Assembly: GCF_002075345.1 (NCBI RefSeq)
Contig: NZ_NAEW01000008.1
Span: forward strand, 1-64,000
Source of the DNA: Citrobacter braakii
GTDB taxonomy: Bacteria > Pseudomonadota > Gammaproteobacteria > Enterobacterales > Enterobacteriaceae
Direction of reading: 5' to 3'
DNA: 64,000 nt
Positions 28,162 to 40,360 of this stretch are shown here, piece by piece. The first letter of the stretch is position 1, and the number at the start of each line of letters is the position of its first letter. The position numbers and the translations under genes are program-made. The notes beneath the pieces are model-generated. The model searched no databases and was not told the DNA's origin. It saw only the letters and a program-made list of their open reading frames with translations.

Positions 28162-28515
28162 ATGCACGTGAAATATTTAGCAGGGATCGTTGGTGCCGCG
28201 CTACTGATGGCGGGTTGTAGCTCCAGCAACGAACTGAGTTCAGCCGGGCAAAGCGTACGCTTCGTCGAAGAGAAGCCTGGCGCAGAGTGTCAACTGATTG
28301 GCACTGCAACCGGTACGCAAAACAACTGGCTTTCTGGCCAGCACGGCGAAGAGGGTGGCTCTATGCGTGGCGCAGCAAACGATCTGCGTAACCAGGCTGC
28401 GGCAATAGGTGGTAACGTGATTTATGGCGTCAGCAGCCCATCACAGGGAATGCTGTCCAGCTTTGTTCCTACTGCCAGTGAAATGACCGGACAGGTTTAT
28501 AAGTGCCCAAATTGA
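28162..28515 (+). CDS. yjeI: DUF4156 lipoprotein YjeI
   Basis: 117 residues from ATG at 28162 (MHVKYLAGIVGAALLMAGCS), with a clear lipobox MAGC at residue 19. The mature part (GQHGEEGGSMRGAANDLRNQ) matches E. coli YjeI closely. A longer frame upstream lacks a signal peptide start. Function is unknown; a periplasm-facing lipoprotein. Confidence 0.93.
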   Translation: MHVKYLAGIVGAALLMAGCSSSNELSSAGQSVRFVEEKPGAECQLIGTATGTQNNWLSGQHGEEGGSMRGAANDLRNQAAAIGGNVIYGVSSPSQGMLSSFVPTASEMTGQVYKCPN

Positions 28516-28525
28516 TAAATGCTGT

Positions 28526-28609
28526 TGATGCCTGATGGCGACGCTAAAACGTCTTATCAGGCCTACGATACAAATTCGTCGGCCTGATAAGCGCAGAAAC
28601 ATCAGGCAT
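28526..28609. repeat. REP/BIME element between yjeI and yjeJ
   Basis: Paired REP units GCCTGATGGCGACGCTAAAA..CTTATCAGGCCTAC and GGCCTGATAAGCGCAGAAAC..ATCAGGCAT. The second overlaps the yjeJ stop codon. Confidence 0.85.
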
Positions 28610-29465
28610 TTTGAGCGTTATGCACAGACTGAGCGCGTAAATGATGCAGCGCGCGCAGGCACTGATCCTGATTGAGCTTTTGCGCCTTATCACCCGTCAA
28701 CGTTCTGACAAACACCTGGCACGGTACACCAGCAAGCTTTTTCAGCCGTGGGCTGAAATCGAGAAGACGGCGAGTAATGGCTTCGGCCTCTTTGCTGCCG
28801 GAAGGGGCGCGAGTTTTTACTACCGAACCACAGAACTGGGCTTTTCCTTGATCATCCGTATAGCGGTAAATAATCGCCAGATAATGATTAAACAGGCTTT
28901 GTTTCCATTCGGGGTGCGTATAAGAGTCGTATTCCAGATTGTCGTTTGCCTGGCAATCAACATCGTACAGCGGCAGGAAATCCAGCAGCGATGTAATTCG
29001 TAGCGCTAATTCCCGCATGCCAGCATTATTTATTGCATGAATAACAGCATGGACCAGCACCCGAATCTGTAGTTCATTAATCAGTAATTCACACGTTTGT
29101 CCATCATGCAGTGTCAGAGAAAATGTTAAGTTTTCGCCTTTGTCATCCACTAACATCAGCGAATTTATGCGACGATTAATGTCGGCATTTTTTAGCTCAT
29201 CTTCCTGAATCAAAGGAATATTTTCGTGCATCTTTTGGCTGGCTTTATCGCATTCCTTCTCATATTGCGCATGCTCTTCTTCGCTAAGCTGATGTTTAGC
29301 GGATAGCCTGCTTTCCAGGGCGATAAGCAGATCTCTTAGCCCAAGCGGAGAAAGAAAAAATAACGACGATTTATTCCTTGGTTCTTTTATCTTTAATGCT
29401 AAAGCAATAAATTCATTCTTTTGACGAATAACACCGGTATTAATGCCCTTAATACTTATAGCCAT
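28602..29465 (-). CDS. yjeJ: Uncharacterised protein YjeJ
   Basis: 287 residues, soluble, with no signal peptide or membrane helix; begins MAISIKGINTGVIRQKNEFI. Length and position between yjeI and epmB match E. coli YjeJ. No catalytic motif is recognisable. The last codons fall in a REP element. The 183 bp upstream is AT-rich and contains a perfect inverted pair GTGTCCGA-AA-TCGGACAC near 29622-29639, between the yjeJ start and the epmB stop. Confidence 0.82.
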   Translation of the reverse strand: MAISIKGINTGVIRQKNEFIALALKIKEPRNKSSLFFLSPLGLRDLLIALESRLSAKHQLSEEEHAQYEKECDKASQKMHENIPLIQEDELKNADINRRINSLMLVDDKGENLTFSLTLHDGQTCELLINELQIRVLVHAVIHAINNAGMRELALRITSLLDFLPLYDVDCQANDNLEYDSYTHPEWKQSLFNHYLAIIYRYTDDQGKAQFCGSVVKTRAPSGSKEAEAITRRLLDFSPRLKKLAGVPCQVFVRTLTGDKAQKLNQDQCLRALHHLRAQSVHNAQNA

Positions 29466-29648
29466 AAAAGGTTCTCCCTAACCATATATTTATTAATATT
29501 CTGAATTTGGTTCTACTAATACAAATTATGAATTAATGATTTTATAGCACTAATTAAAATAGCACAGATTAAAAGCGTGGCTCCACTTGTGAGGATTTAA
29601 ATAATAAGTAATCGTGGTGAGTGTCCGAAATCGGACACTCAATAATGG

Positions 29649-30677
29649 TTATTGTTGGCGTAGTTGCAGATCCAACGGCGTTTTACTTGGCTCTCCGCCA
29701 ATTTCACGCGCCAGTTTGGGGACCATATAGCCGGAAACCAACGTCAGCAGTTCACGCATAATGTGACGTGCCTCATCGTCGCTGACCATAAAGTGGGCGG
29801 CACCTTGCACTTTGTCCAGTACGTGCAGGTAATAGGGCATCACCCCCGCATCAAACAGGGCGTTGCTCAGGTTCGCCAGCGTTTGTGCGTTATCGTTCAC
29901 GCCACGCAGCAAAACGCTTTGGTTGAGTAGCGTGACGCCAGCGGTACGCAGTCGGACCATCGCCTGGTGAAACGCCTCATCGACCTCATTGGCGTGGTTA
30001 ATGTGGTTGACCAGCAGAACCTGCAGGGAGGAGCGCGCAAAGCGCTGGACCAGTCCTTCAGTAATGCGCGCGGGGATCACAATCGGCAAACGGCTGTGAA
30101 TGCGCAGACGCTTAATGTGCGGGATGGCTTCCAGTTGCGTGAGTAACCAGTCCAGTTCATGGTCCTTGGCCATTAGCGGATCACCACCGGAGAAGATAAT
30201 CTCATCCAGCTCAGGATGCGCGCTAATGTAGTCCAGGGCGACCTGCCAGTTGCGCTTATTGCCCTGGTTTTCGGCATACGGGAAGTGTCGGCGGAAGCAA
30301 TAGCGACAATTTACCGCGCAACCGCCTTTAACCAACAACAGCGCCCGGTTGCGATATTTATGCAGCAAACCGGGGACCACGCTGTGCTGTTCTTCCAGCG
30401 GATCGGTCGAGTAGCCAGGTGCAGCAACAAACTCTTCCTGGGAAGTAAGTACCTGACGCAAAAGCGGATCGTCCGGATTGCCTTTTTCCATACGAGCAAT
30501 AAAGGCGCGCGGTACGCGCAGGGCGAAAAGTCGTCTCGCGTCGCGTCCGGCCAACAGTTTTTCATCTGCGTCTATATTCAAAAGATGCAGAAGTTCATCA
30601 GGATCGGTCACAACATCGGCAAGTTGCGATAACCAATCTTCTCTGGATGGGGTATTTAGGGTTACAATATGCGCCAT
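29649..30677 (-). CDS. epmB: EF-P lysine 2,3-aminomutase EpmB
   Basis: 342 residues. The radical-SAM motif CAVNCRYCFRRHFPY (CxxxCxxC) near residue 120, DEIIFSGGDPLMA and the C-terminal PLP-lysine region (GKVQGAAHF-type block, LDKVQGAAHFMV) identify the KamA-like mutase. It converts alpha-lysine to (R)-beta-lysine, which EpmA attaches to EF-P. It is divergent from efp with 41 bp between. Confidence 0.96.
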   Translation of the reverse strand: MAHIVTLNTPSREDWLSQLADVVTDPDELLHLLNIDADEKLLAGRDARRLFALRVPRAFIARMEKGNPDDPLLRQVLTSQEEFVAAPGYSTDPLEEQHSVVPGLLHKYRNRALLLVKGGCAVNCRYCFRRHFPYAENQGNKRNWQVALDYISAHPELDEIIFSGGDPLMAKDHELDWLLTQLEAIPHIKRLRIHSRLPIVIPARITEGLVQRFARSSLQVLLVNHINHANEVDEAFHQAMVRLRTAGVTLLNQSVLLRGVNDNAQTLANLSNALFDAGVMPYYLHVLDKVQGAAHFMVSDDEARHIMRELLTLVSGYMVPKLAREIGGEPSKTPLDLQLRQQ

Positions 30678-30718
30678 TTTGTGGCTTAGCTACCAGTTAA
30701 CAATTTTCAGAGGGCCTT

Positions 30719-31285
30719 ATGGCAACGTACTATAGCAACGATTTTCGTGCTGGTCTTAAAATCATGTTGGACGGCGAACCTTATGCGGTTGAAGCCAGCG
30801 AATTCGTTAAACCAGGTAAAGGCCAGGCATTTGCGCGCGTTAAGCTGCGTCGCCTGCTGACCGGTACTCGCGTAGAGAAAACCTTCAAGTCTACCGACTC
30901 CGCTGAAGGCGCAGACGTAGCCGACATGAACCTGACCTTCCTGTATAGCGACGGTGAGTTCTGGCACTTTATGAATAACACCACTTTCGAACAGCTGGCT
31001 GCAGACGAGAAAGCGGTAGGCGATAACGCTAAATGGCTGCTGGACCAGGCTGAATGCATCGTGACCCTGTGGAACGGTCAGCCGATCTCCGTGACTCCGC
31101 CAAACTTCGTTGAGCTGGAAGTCGTTGAAACTGACCCAGGTCTGAAAGGCGATACCGCTGGTACTGGCGGCAAACCGGCTACTCTGTCTACTGGCGCAGT
31201 CGTTAAAGTTCCGCTGTTCGTACAGATCGGTGAAGTGATCAAAGTGGATACTCGCTCCGGCGAATACGTTTCTCGCGTAAAATAA
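30719..31285 (+). CDS. efp: Elongation factor P
   Basis: 188 residues, the usual length. The beta-lysylation loop [12 protein letters not shown] contains the modifiable Lys34, and the three OB/KOW-like domains are complete, ending [16 protein letters not shown] rescues ribosomes stalled at polyproline. Its modifying enzymes EpmB and EpmA are both in this window. Confidence 0.98.
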   Translation: MATYYSNDFRAGLKIMLDGEPYAVEASEFVKPGKGQAFARVKLRRLLTGTRVEKTFKSTDSAEGADVADMNLTFLYSDGEFWHFMNNTTFEQLAADEKAVGDNAKWLLDQAECIVTLWNGQPISVTPPNFVELEVVETDPGLKGDTAGTGGKPATLSTGAVVKVPLFVQIGEVIKVDTRSGEYVSRVK

Positions 31286-31301
31286 GATATCTATTTGATC
31301 T

Positions 31302-31331
31302 TATGGCGCAGGTTGCTGCGCCATACTTTTT
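31302..31331 (+). terminator. efp terminator
   Basis: TATGGCGCA-GGTTGC-TGCGCCATA followed by CTTTTTC, 16 nt after the efp stop and just before ecnA. Confidence 0.85.
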
Positions 31332-31342
31332 CCAGGGCAGGA

Positions 31343-31477
31343 ATGATGAAACGTCTTCTCAGTCTTGTAATGCTCATCCTTTTCACCAGCACTCTCCTGG
31401 CGGGTTGTAATACCGCGCGCGGCTTCGGTGAAGACATCAAACATCTTGGCAATTCAATCTCTCACGCCGCCAGCTAA
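31343..31477 (+). CDS. ecnA: Entericidin A antidote lipoprotein
   Basis: 44 residues (MMKRLLSLVMLILFTSTLLA then GC). A lipobox LLAGC sits before NTARGFGEDIKHLGNSISHA, matching E. coli EcnA. CAGGAATG provides the ribosome-binding site. EcnA is reported as the antidote to EcnB. Confidence 0.93.
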   Translation: MMKRLLSLVMLILFTSTLLAGCNTARGFGEDIKHLGNSISHAAS

Positions 31478-31584
31478 CACTCTCTCATAGTCTTAAAAAC
31501 GGTTGTTTATCCATCACACTTCCGGATCTTGTCTATTATTAATGAGCTATACACAAACAATATTGGCTAGAAAAGGAAGACGTT

Positions 31585-31731
31585 ATGGTTAAAAAGACAA
31601 TTGCTGCGATCTTTTCTGTGTTGGTTCTTTCTTCAGTGTTGACTGCGTGCAATACCACGAAAGGTGTTGGGCAGGATATCTCTGAGGGCGGTAGCGCAAT
31701 CTCTGGTGCAGCGACAAAAGCTCAACAATAA
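31585..31731 (+). CDS. ecnB: Entericidin B lipoprotein toxin
   Basis: 48 residues too short for a usual ORF cut-off: [20 protein letters not shown], lipobox LTAC, then [20 protein letters not shown]. The start is preceded by AAAAGGAAGACGTT. A sigma-S-like -10 (CTATAC at 31547-31552) lies upstream. EcnB promotes lysis in stationary phase under osmotic stress in E. coli and C. freundii. Confidence 0.93.
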   Translation: MVKKTIAAIFSVLVLSSVLTACNTTKGVGQDISEGGSAISGAATKAQQ

Positions 31732-31736
31732 TCATG

Positions 31737-31763
31737 AACGGTACGACGTCACGTCGTACCGTT
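31737..31763. terminator. Hairpin between convergent ecnB and ecnR
   Basis: AACGGTACGACGT and ACGTCGTACCGTT form a nearly perfect 13-bp stem with a 1-nt centre, touching the ecnR stop codon. It probably terminates ecnB and may serve both directions. Confidence 0.7.
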
Positions 31764-32361
31764 AATTCCCCTTCCCGGGGAGTGAGAGAAACGGCGAGAA
31801 GCGGTTCCCCATGTGCAGTTTCATGCGGATATTCCGTTTATAGGTGTAGACCGTCTTGCCATGAATGCTGAGTGCGGCGGCTATCGCATTGTTACTCACA
31901 CCATCCATCCACATCGACAATACTTTCTCCTCCTGCGGCGTAAGCAGCGGAGTCGCGTTTTCGGCTATTTCTAATGTGGGGCGAAGCTGTAGCGCCTCCT
32001 GAATCGTGTGTGAGAGCGCGTTCAGTGTTGTGTGCTTGGTTAAGACCGAATAGGTGACGGATTGAGAGGAAGCTATTGAGGTGTGCTGTCTTTCAACTGA
32101 TTGCAGTAAAATCAGCGGGATGACGCCGCAGCTCATGAAAAAGGGTTTAATTGGCGGACTGGTATGCGTCTCGCTAATAAAACTGTATAAATCCGCGATC
32201 ACCAGATGCGGCTTCCACTGCAAAATATGCTCTTTTGCTAACAGGAGATTATTGATCCCTGACACAAGAAATGAGGAGCTGAACCTGCCAGAATGATTAA
32301 GCAAGGCCTCAATCCCTGTGCGGGTAAAGTGGCACCGGTCAATCACTAAAATTTTAAGCAT
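31762..32361 (-). CDS. ecnR: LuxR-type response regulator EcnR
   Basis: 199 residues. The receiver-like N-terminus (MLKILVIDRCHFTRTGIEAL) has a candidate phospho-Asp in HLVIADLYSF, and the C-terminal LuxR/FixJ helix-turn-helix is LLTPQEEKVLSMWMDGVSNN with IAAALSIHGKTVYTYKRNI. It is convergent with ecnB. A regulator named EcnR beside the entericidin genes is described in C. freundii; it is absent from E. coli K-12 at this place. Confidence 0.85.
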   Translation of the reverse strand: MLKILVIDRCHFTRTGIEALLNHSGRFSSSFLVSGINNLLLAKEHILQWKPHLVIADLYSFISETHTSPPIKPFFMSCGVIPLILLQSVERQHTSIASSQSVTYSVLTKHTTLNALSHTIQEALQLRPTLEIAENATPLLTPQEEKVLSMWMDGVSNNAIAAALSIHGKTVYTYKRNIRMKLHMGNRFSPFLSLPGKGN

Positions 32362-32554
32362 AACCTTTTCGCATTCAGAAGAGAGGCAATCGACTTTCCG
32401 GATTCAGAAAGCCCTTCATCATAGAGAACTCCGATGAGTGCCAAATGCGGGAACTACGCCGCTAATTATGCTTAATTCTTGCTTTTAGCGGGCAGCGAAT
32501 AAAAAGGTTGAAATTCATTTTCTCTCGGGCAAAAATGCCATTTCACACATCAGC

Positions 32555-32599
32555 TTTGCAGGACGACCTGCAAACGCTTCTTTCACCGGGGACGGCCCC
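32555..32599 (+). promoter_or_regulatory. Guanidine-II (mini-ykkC) riboswitch
   Basis: Two short hairpins each with an ACGR loop: TTTGCAGG-ACGA-CCTGCAAA (32555-32574) and GGGG-ACGG-CCCC (32588-32599), separated by 13 nt and 19 nt before the sugE start. This is the hallmark of the guanidine-II riboswitch that controls guanidinium exporter genes; guanidine binding should expose the ribosome-binding site. Confidence 0.92.
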
Positions 32600-32617
32600 A
32601 TTGTTCTGGAGCCTGAT

Positions 32618-32935
32618 ATGTCCTGGATCGTTTTATTAATTGCAGGTCTGCTCGAAGTTGTCTGGGCGATTGGCCTGAAATATACCCACGGTTTTACGCG
32701 TTTGACGCCAAGCATTATCACTATTGTGGCAATGATCGTCAGTATCGCCATGCTCTCCTGGGCAATGCGTACGTTGCCTGTAGGAACCGCCTATGCCGTA
32801 TGGACGGGTATCGGCGCAGTCGGGGCGGCCATTACAGGGATTCTGCTGCTGGGTGAATCTGCCAGCCCGGCGCGGTTACTGAGCCTCGGGCTGATTGTGG
32901 CCGGTATTATTGGCCTCAAGCTGAGCACCCACTAA
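32618..32935 (+). CDS. sugE: SMR-family guanidinium exporter SugE (Gdx)
   Basis: 105 residues, four membrane helices: [20 protein letters not shown] with the essential Glu13, and [20 protein letters not shown] typical of the SugE/Gdx branch. It exports guanidinium in exchange for protons. The riboswitch directly upstream supports the substrate. Its stop overlaps the convergent blc stop by 4 nt. Confidence 0.96.
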   Translation: MSWIVLLIAGLLEVVWAIGLKYTHGFTRLTPSIITIVAMIVSIAMLSWAMRTLPVGTAYAVWTGIGAVGAAITGILLLGESASPARLLSLGLIVAGIIGLKLSTH

Positions 32936-33465
32936 GCACCAGGCTGTTTTACCCAAATCAGCTTATTCACCTCAAACCCTTCCCGGGTCGCGATGGCCAG
33001 CATTTGCTGTTTCATTTCATCTGAAATAGTAGGGGTCCGTGAAAGGATCCACAGGTAGTCGCGATCCGGCCCGCAAACCAGCGCGTGACGATATTCCCTG
33101 TCGAGGGCAATCACGTTATACCCGCCATAGAAGGGGCCAAAAAACGAGACCTTGAGCGCAGCGCGGTTTGGGTCGCCAGTGAAGTAGGCTTTCCCCTCCG
33201 TTTTCTGCCACATTCCTCTGTCCGGGTTATAGCCCTTGTTAATAACATTGATACCGCCGTCGTCGCGCAGGCTGTAGGTAGCAGTCACTTTTTCCAGTCC
33301 GCGTTCGAATCGATGGTCGAAACGCGCAATTTCATACCAGGTGCCCAGATAGCGTGTGGCATCAAAGTTATTTACTACGGTAACACCTTTCGGGGGTGTT
33401 GGGGTGCTGCAAGCGACAACCAGAAATGCAGCCGTAACTGCAGCAACGACGGGCAGAATGCGCAT
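32932..33465 (-). CDS. blc: Outer-membrane lipocalin Blc
   Basis: 177 residues. A lipobox (LVVACS) near residue 19 is followed by the lipocalin motif [18 protein letters not shown] and [14 protein letters not shown]; ends with the bacterial lipocalin pattern. Blc is anchored in the outer membrane and binds lysophospholipids. It is convergent with sugE. Confidence 0.96.
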   Translation of the reverse strand: MRILPVVAAVTAAFLVVACSTPTPPKGVTVVNNFDATRYLGTWYEIARFDHRFERGLEKVTATYSLRDDGGINVINKGYNPDRGMWQKTEGKAYFTGDPNRAALKVSFFGPFYGGYNVIALDREYRHALVCGPDRDYLWILSRTPTISDEMKQQMLAIATREGFEVNKLIWVKQPGA

Positions 33466-33510
33466 GGGATTTTCCTTGCTGGATTTTTGTTAAGTGTAGA
33501 TGACAGCAGG

Positions 33511-33553
33511 AAAAAAAGAGAAAGAAAGGAAGCCCAATATCCAGGGCCTCCTT
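33511..33553 (-). terminator. ampC terminator
   Basis: On the minus strand AAGGAGGCCC-TGGATATT-GGGCTTCCTT is followed by TCTTTCTCTTTTTTT, immediately after the ampC stop and before blc. Confidence 0.8.
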
Positions 33554-33558
33554 GTCCG

Positions 33559-35708
<2,150 letters not shown>

Positions 35709-35710
35709 TA

Positions 35711-35738
35711 AAAAGGCCCGCCATTGGCGGGCCTGATA
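35711..35738 (-). terminator. frdABCD terminator
   Basis: On the minus strand AGGCCCGCC-AAT-GGCGGGCCT is followed by TTTTATTAG, 18 nt after the frdD stop. It also lies just past ampR, for which the T run is poor. Confidence 0.85.
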
Positions 35739-35752
35739 ATTAACGCATGCGA

Positions 35753-36109
35753 TTAGATGGTCAGGATCCCAATAGCCGTTACAACGGTCAGGATAGCTGC
35801 CAGTCCGTAGAATACCCATTTGCCCGCAGGCACGTGGATTTTCAGGTCATGCATCGCGTGGTGCATACGGTGTAAACCACACCACAGCGGCAGAACGATC
35901 ATCAGGAACAGAAACGCACGTCCGATGAAGCTCTGAGCGAATGCCAGTACGCGTTCATAGCTGAAAGCATCAGGAACAAAGCCCAGCGGCAGCATAATGC
36001 CGACCAGCAGGATCATCACCGGCGCAATGATTGCGCTCCACATACCGCCTGCACCAAACAGGCCCCAGAATACGGGTTCGTCAGAGCGTTTTGGATTTGG
36101 ATTAATCAT
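35753..36109 (-). CDS. frdD: Fumarate reductase membrane subunit FrdD
   Basis: 118 residues from ATG at 36109 ([20 protein letters not shown]); the longer frame to 36139 runs into frdC. Three membrane helices and the [13 protein letters not shown] segment match E. coli FrdD, which with FrdC anchors FrdAB and binds menaquinol. Last gene of the frd operon. Confidence 0.97.
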   Translation of the reverse strand: MINPNPKRSDEPVFWGLFGAGGMWSAIIAPVMILLVGIMLPLGFVPDAFSYERVLAFAQSFIGRAFLFLMIVLPLWCGLHRMHHAMHDLKIHVPAGKWVFYGLAAILTVVTAIGILTI

Positions 36110-36119
36110 TCCGGACTCC

Positions 36120-36515
36120 TTACCAGAACAGGGCAACAAACAGTATTACTACTGTCGCAACCACAGTAACTGCCCAGAGACCTTTGATGATCGGCTCTGG
36201 CCCCATTTTTTCGTCTTTTACGATGATGTTGGCAGCTTTTGGCGCCAGCTCAAACCAGGTTTTGGTATGCAGCAGCGCTGCTGCCAGGGCGATAATATTC
36301 AGGATCACCACCACCGGGTTTTGCAAAAAGGCGACAAAGCCCATCCAGGACTCTGCACCATGCTTGAGTGCAAACAGGCCGATAATCAGTTCAATGCTGA
36401 ACCAGACTGCCGGAACCGCCGTGCCTTCGCGCAGCATGTAAAAACGATAAAATGGCAGCTTTTTCCACCAGGTGGACGTCATTGGTCGCACATAGGGTTT
36501 GCGTTTAGTCGTCAT
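36120..36515 (-). CDS. frdC: Fumarate reductase membrane subunit FrdC
   Basis: 131 residues ([20 protein letters not shown]) with three membrane helices and the quinone-site Glu29 in [15 protein letters not shown]. The partner of FrdD in the inner-membrane anchor. It sits 10 nt after frdB. Confidence 0.97.
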   Translation of the reverse strand: MTTKRKPYVRPMTSTWWKKLPFYRFYMLREGTAVPAVWFSIELIIGLFALKHGAESWMGFVAFLQNPVVVILNIIALAAALLHTKTWFELAPKAANIIVKDEKMGPEPIIKGLWAVTVVATVVILFVALFW

Positions 36516-36525
36516 CGTGCACTCC

Positions 36526-37260
36526 TTAGCGTGGTTTCAGGGTAGCGATAAGAAAGTCTTTTGAACTTTCAACTTTACCCTGCTGAATGGCCGCAGCCGG
36601 ATCGACGTGTTTCGGGCAGACTTCGGAGCAGTAGCCCACAAAAGTACAGGACCAGACACCGTTCGGGCTGTTCAACTGAGCCATACGCTCCTTCTTACCG
36701 TGGTCGCGGCTATCTTCGTTGTAACGATGCGCCAGCGTAATCGCAGCCGGTCCAATGAACTCTGGGTTCAGGCCGAACTGCGGGCACGCGGCGTAGCACA
36801 GACCACAGTTGATGCAACCGGAGAACTGATGATACTTCGCCATCTGCGCCGGAGTCTGGGTGTTTGGACCCTGATCCGGTGTGCGCGGGTTACCGATGAT
36901 GTACGGTTTGATCGCTTCCAGGCTTTCGATAAAGTGCGTCATGTCGACGACCAGATCGCGCTCAATCGGGAAGTTGCCCAGCGCTTCAACCTTCATGCCG
37001 TTGGTGTAATCACGCAGGAAGGTTTTGCACGCCAGTTTAGGTACATTGTTGACCATCATGCCGCAGGAGCCGCAGATCGCCATACGGCAGGACCAGCGGT
37101 AGCTCAGGTCCGGTGCCAGGTTATCCTTGATGTAGCCCAACGCATCCAGCAGTGACGTGGTTTCATCATAAGGAACTTCGTAGAAAGCACTGTGCGGCGC
37201 GGTATCGGTTTCCGGGTTATAGCGCACCACCTCAACTTTCAGGTTTTTCATCTCAGCCAT
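36526..37260 (-). CDS. frdB: Fumarate reductase iron-sulfur subunit FrdB
   Basis: 244 residues from ATG at 37260 ([20 protein letters not shown]), which overlaps the frdA stop by 8 nt. The Cys motifs for the three clusters are complete: [29 protein letters not shown] and [12 protein letters not shown]. It carries electrons from menaquinol to FrdA. Confidence 0.98.
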   Translation of the reverse strand: MAEMKNLKVEVVRYNPETDTAPHSAFYEVPYDETTSLLDALGYIKDNLAPDLSYRWSCRMAICGSCGMMVNNVPKLACKTFLRDYTNGMKVEALGNFPIERDLVVDMTHFIESLEAIKPYIIGNPRTPDQGPNTQTPAQMAKYHQFSGCINCGLCYAACPQFGLNPEFIGPAAITLAHRYNEDSRDHGKKERMAQLNSPNGVWSCTFVGYCSEVCPKHVDPAAAIQQGKVESSKDFLIATLKPR

Positions 37261-39043
37261 TCGCCTTCTCCTTCTTATCGGCTGCTTCCGCTTCGCCACC
37301 GTAAACACGTTTAGCCGGTGGCAGAGTGGTGATTTTCACGTCGCTGTATTCCAGGCGAGTCGTGCCGTCAGCATCGCGGAAGGCGAGGGTGTGTTTGAGG
37401 AAGTTCACATCGTCACGCTCGGTGCAGCCTTCATCCAGACGCTGATGCGCGCCGCGGGATTCTTTACGCGCCAGAGCAGAGTGCGCCATACATTCAGCAA
37501 CGTTCAGACCGTGACCCAGTTCGATGGTGTACAGCAGGTCGGTGTTGAAGACGCTGGAGGTATCAGTGATACGTACGCGCTTGAAGCGTTCCTGCAGCTC
37601 CGCCAGTTTATCAACGGTTTTCTGCATGAGTTCCGGTGTACGGTAGATACCGCAACCTTCTTCCATGGACAGGCCCATTTCGTCACGGATCTTAGACCAG
37701 TTTTCGTTACCTTCCTGGTTAACCAGATCTTTCAGACGTTTTTCAACGCCAGCAACCTGCGCATCGAGCGCGGCACTGTTTGCAGCGCCAGCCGTTGCAG
37801 CACGTTCTGCAGCCTGTTCACCGGCCATACGACCGAAGACCACCAGTTCCGCCAGGGAGTTAGAACCCAGACGGTTAGCGCCATGCAGACCAACAGAGGA
37901 ACATTCGCCCACAGCGAACAGACCTTTAATGCGGGTTTCACAGTGCTGATCGGTTTCGATACCGCCCATGGTGTAGTGCGCGGTAGGACGTACCGGGATC
38001 GGCTCTTTAACCGGATCGACACCCACGTAGGCTTTCGCCAGTTCGCAGATGAACGGTAAACGTTCGAGCAGTTTTTTCTCGCCGAGGTGACGCAGGTCGA
38101 GGTGAACCACATCGCCACGCGGGGTGGAAATGGTGTTGCCTTTACGCCATTCGTGCCAGAACGCCTGAGAAACTTTGTCGCGCGGACCGAGTTCCATGTA
38201 TTTGTTTTTCGGTTCGCCCAGCGGGGTTTCCGGACCCATGCCGTAATCTTGCAGATAACGGTAGCCGTTTTTGTTGACCAGGATACCGCCTTCACCACGG
38301 CAGCCTTCGGTCATCAGGATACCAGAGCCTGGCAGACCCGTCGGGTGATACTGAACGAATTCCATATCACGCAGCGGAACGCCGTGGCTCAGCGCCATGC
38401 CCATACCGTCGCCGGTTACGATGCCACCGTTGGTGTTGTAACGGTAAACACGACCTGCGCCGCCCGTTGCCATCACAACAGCATTAGCACGGATCTGCAT
38501 CAGCGTGCCTTCCATCATGTTCATGGCAACCAGGCCGCGAGCATGGCCATCATCAACCAGGATATCCAGAACGAAGTGTTCGTCAAAGCGCTGAATCTGC
38601 GGGAACTGCAAAGATGTTTGGAACAGCGTATGCAACATGTGGAAGCCGGTTTTATCCGCGGCAAACCAGGTACGCTCGATTTTCATACCGCCGAAGCGAC
38701 GTACGTTGACGCTACCGTCTTCACGGCGGCTCCATGGGCAGCCCCATTGTTCCAGTTGCGTCATTTCAGTTGGGCAGTGGTGGACAAAGTAATCCACGAC
38801 ATCCTGCTCACACAGCCAGTCTCCGCCTGCTACCGTATCGTGAAAATGGTAGTCAAAGCTGTCATGATCCTGCGCGACAGCAGCAGAGCCGCCTTCGGCA
38901 GCAACGGTATGGCTGCGCATTGGGTACACTTTTGAGATCAGTGCGATTTTAGCGTTGGGATTTGCTTGTGCGGCAGCAATTGCAGCACGTAATCCCGCGC
39001 CACCGGCGCCTATAATGGCAAGATCGGCTTGAAAGGTTTGCAC
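37253..39043 (-). CDS. frdA: Fumarate reductase flavoprotein subunit FrdA
   Basis: 596 residues from a GTG start ([20 protein letters not shown]); the ORF stays open to 39106, but E. coli frdA also starts with GTG at this point. The FAD motif [14 protein letters not shown] and the covalent-flavin His in [13 protein letters not shown] are present, as is GGGYRGEG-like substrate binding ([14 protein letters not shown]) and [13 protein letters not shown]. It reduces fumarate to succinate in anaerobic respiration. Confidence 0.98.
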   Translation of the reverse strand: MQTFQADLAIIGAGGAGLRAAIAAAQANPNAKIALISKVYPMRSHTVAAEGGSAAVAQDHDSFDYHFHDTVAGGDWLCEQDVVDYFVHHCPTEMTQLEQWGCPWSRREDGSVNVRRFGGMKIERTWFAADKTGFHMLHTLFQTSLQFPQIQRFDEHFVLDILVDDGHARGLVAMNMMEGTLMQIRANAVVMATGGAGRVYRYNTNGGIVTGDGMGMALSHGVPLRDMEFVQYHPTGLPGSGILMTEGCRGEGGILVNKNGYRYLQDYGMGPETPLGEPKNKYMELGPRDKVSQAFWHEWRKGNTISTPRGDVVHLDLRHLGEKKLLERLPFICELAKAYVGVDPVKEPIPVRPTAHYTMGGIETDQHCETRIKGLFAVGECSSVGLHGANRLGSNSLAELVVFGRMAGEQAAERAATAGAANSAALDAQVAGVEKRLKDLVNQEGNENWSKIRDEMGLSMEEGCGIYRTPELMQKTVDKLAELQERFKRVRITDTSSVFNTDLLYTIELGHGLNVAECMAHSALARKESRGAHQRLDEGCTERDDVNFLKHTLAFRDADGTTRLEYSDVKITTLPPAKRVYGGEAEAADKKEKANG

Positions 39044-39222
39044 GACATTCCTCCAGATTGTTGTTATTTCATTCCTGCCTGAAATCAGATGCTTCATCGG
39101 CTTCAAACAGGTTATGAACGCGTTTCCACTGCTCCTTTATAGGTACAATAGTATAGTCTCAGGGATGTGCGGGAAATTTGACGTGTTCGATTTTTTTAGC
39201 GTGTCAAAGGGGGGAATTATCA

Positions 39223-39236
39223 TTGAATTTGATTAA
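39223..39236. promoter_or_regulatory. Possible FNR box of the frd operon
   Basis: TTGAATTTGATTAA resembles the FNR consensus TTGAT-N4-ATCAA (eight of ten positions) about 180 bp upstream of frdA. The frd operon is FNR-activated in E. coli. The remainder of the 324-bp frdA-epmA spacer shows AT-rich promoter sequence and no gene. Confidence 0.45.
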
Positions 39237-39367
39237 TTTAATTACTAAACCACCCCATGTCGCTTTTTTTATCCAATTGCCAGTGTGGATTATTGGCGCG
39301 CGAAATTTGTCTCGTTAACGCGATACGAGTAGACTTCGTGCCCTTGTCTTAAATCGGAGAAACAACC

Positions 39368-40345
39368 ATGAGCGAAACGGCAACCTGGCAGCCGAGCGCG
39401 TCCATCCCCAATCTGTTAAAACGTGCAGCAATTATAGCGGAGATTCGCCGCTTTTTTGCCGATCGTGGCGTGCTTGAGGTTGAGACCCCTTGTATGAGTC
39501 AGGCAACGGTAACGGACATCCATCTGTTCCCGTTCGAAACGCGTTTCGTCGGCCCTGGACACGCCCAGGGAATGAATCTCTATTTAATGACCAGCCCGGA
39601 ATACCATATGAAGCGCCTGCTGGTGGCAGGATGCGGCCCGGTGTATCAACTGTGCCGCAGCTTCCGTAATGAAGAGATGGGGCGTCATCATAACCCTGAA
39701 TTCACCATGCTCGAGTGGTATCGTCCGCACTACGATATGTATCGCCTGATGAATGAAGTGGATGATTTGCTCCAGCAGGTGCTGGACTGCTCACCTGCGG
39801 AAAGTCTCTCTTACCAGCAAGCCTTCCAGCGCCATCTGGAGATAGACCCGCTGTCTGCTGATAAAACCCAACTGCGGGAAGTGGCGGCGAAATTGGATCT
39901 CAGTAATATCGCCGATACCGAAGAAGACCGGGACACCTTACTGCAGTTGCTGTTTACGATGGGCGTTGAGCCGCATATTGGCAAAGACAAACCGACGTTT
40001 GTGTATCATTTCCCGGCCAGCCAGGCATCACTGGCGCAAATCAGTACCGAAGATCACCGCGTGGCTGAACGTTTCGAGGTTTACTACAAAGGTATTGAGC
40101 TGGCGAATGGTTTCCATGAATTGACCGACGCGCGCGAACAGCAGCAGCGGTTTGAACAGGATAACCGCAAACGTGCCGCGCGTGGCTTGCCGCAGCAGCC
40201 TATCGACACCAACCTGCTTGAAGCGTTAAAAGTGGGTATGCCGGATTGCTCTGGCGTGGCGCTGGGCGTTGACCGTCTGGTGATGCTGGCGCTGGGTGCA
40301 AAGAGCCTGGCCGAGGTTATCGCATTTACCGTCGATCGCGCGTAA
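39368..40345 (+). CDS. epmA: EF-P beta-lysine ligase EpmA
   Basis: 325 residues, the same as E. coli EpmA (PoxA/GenX). It is a truncated class II lysyl-tRNA synthetase without the anticodon-binding domain: motif 2 [20 protein letters not shown] and motif 3 [12 protein letters not shown] are intact. It attaches (R)-beta-lysine to Lys34 of EF-P. It lies far from efp/epmB here, separated by the ecn-frd block, as in E. coli. Confidence 0.97.
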   Translation: MSETATWQPSASIPNLLKRAAIIAEIRRFFADRGVLEVETPCMSQATVTDIHLFPFETRFVGPGHAQGMNLYLMTSPEYHMKRLLVAGCGPVYQLCRSFRNEEMGRHHNPEFTMLEWYRPHYDMYRLMNEVDDLLQQVLDCSPAESLSYQQAFQRHLEIDPLSADKTQLREVAAKLDLSNIADTEEDRDTLLQLLFTMGVEPHIGKDKPTFVYHFPASQASLAQISTEDHRVAERFEVYYKGIELANGFHELTDAREQQQRFEQDNRKRAARGLPQQPIDTNLLEALKVGMPDCSGVALGVDRLVMLALGAKSLAEVIAFTVDRA

Positions 40346-40360
40346 CGTCTCTCCTTCAAT

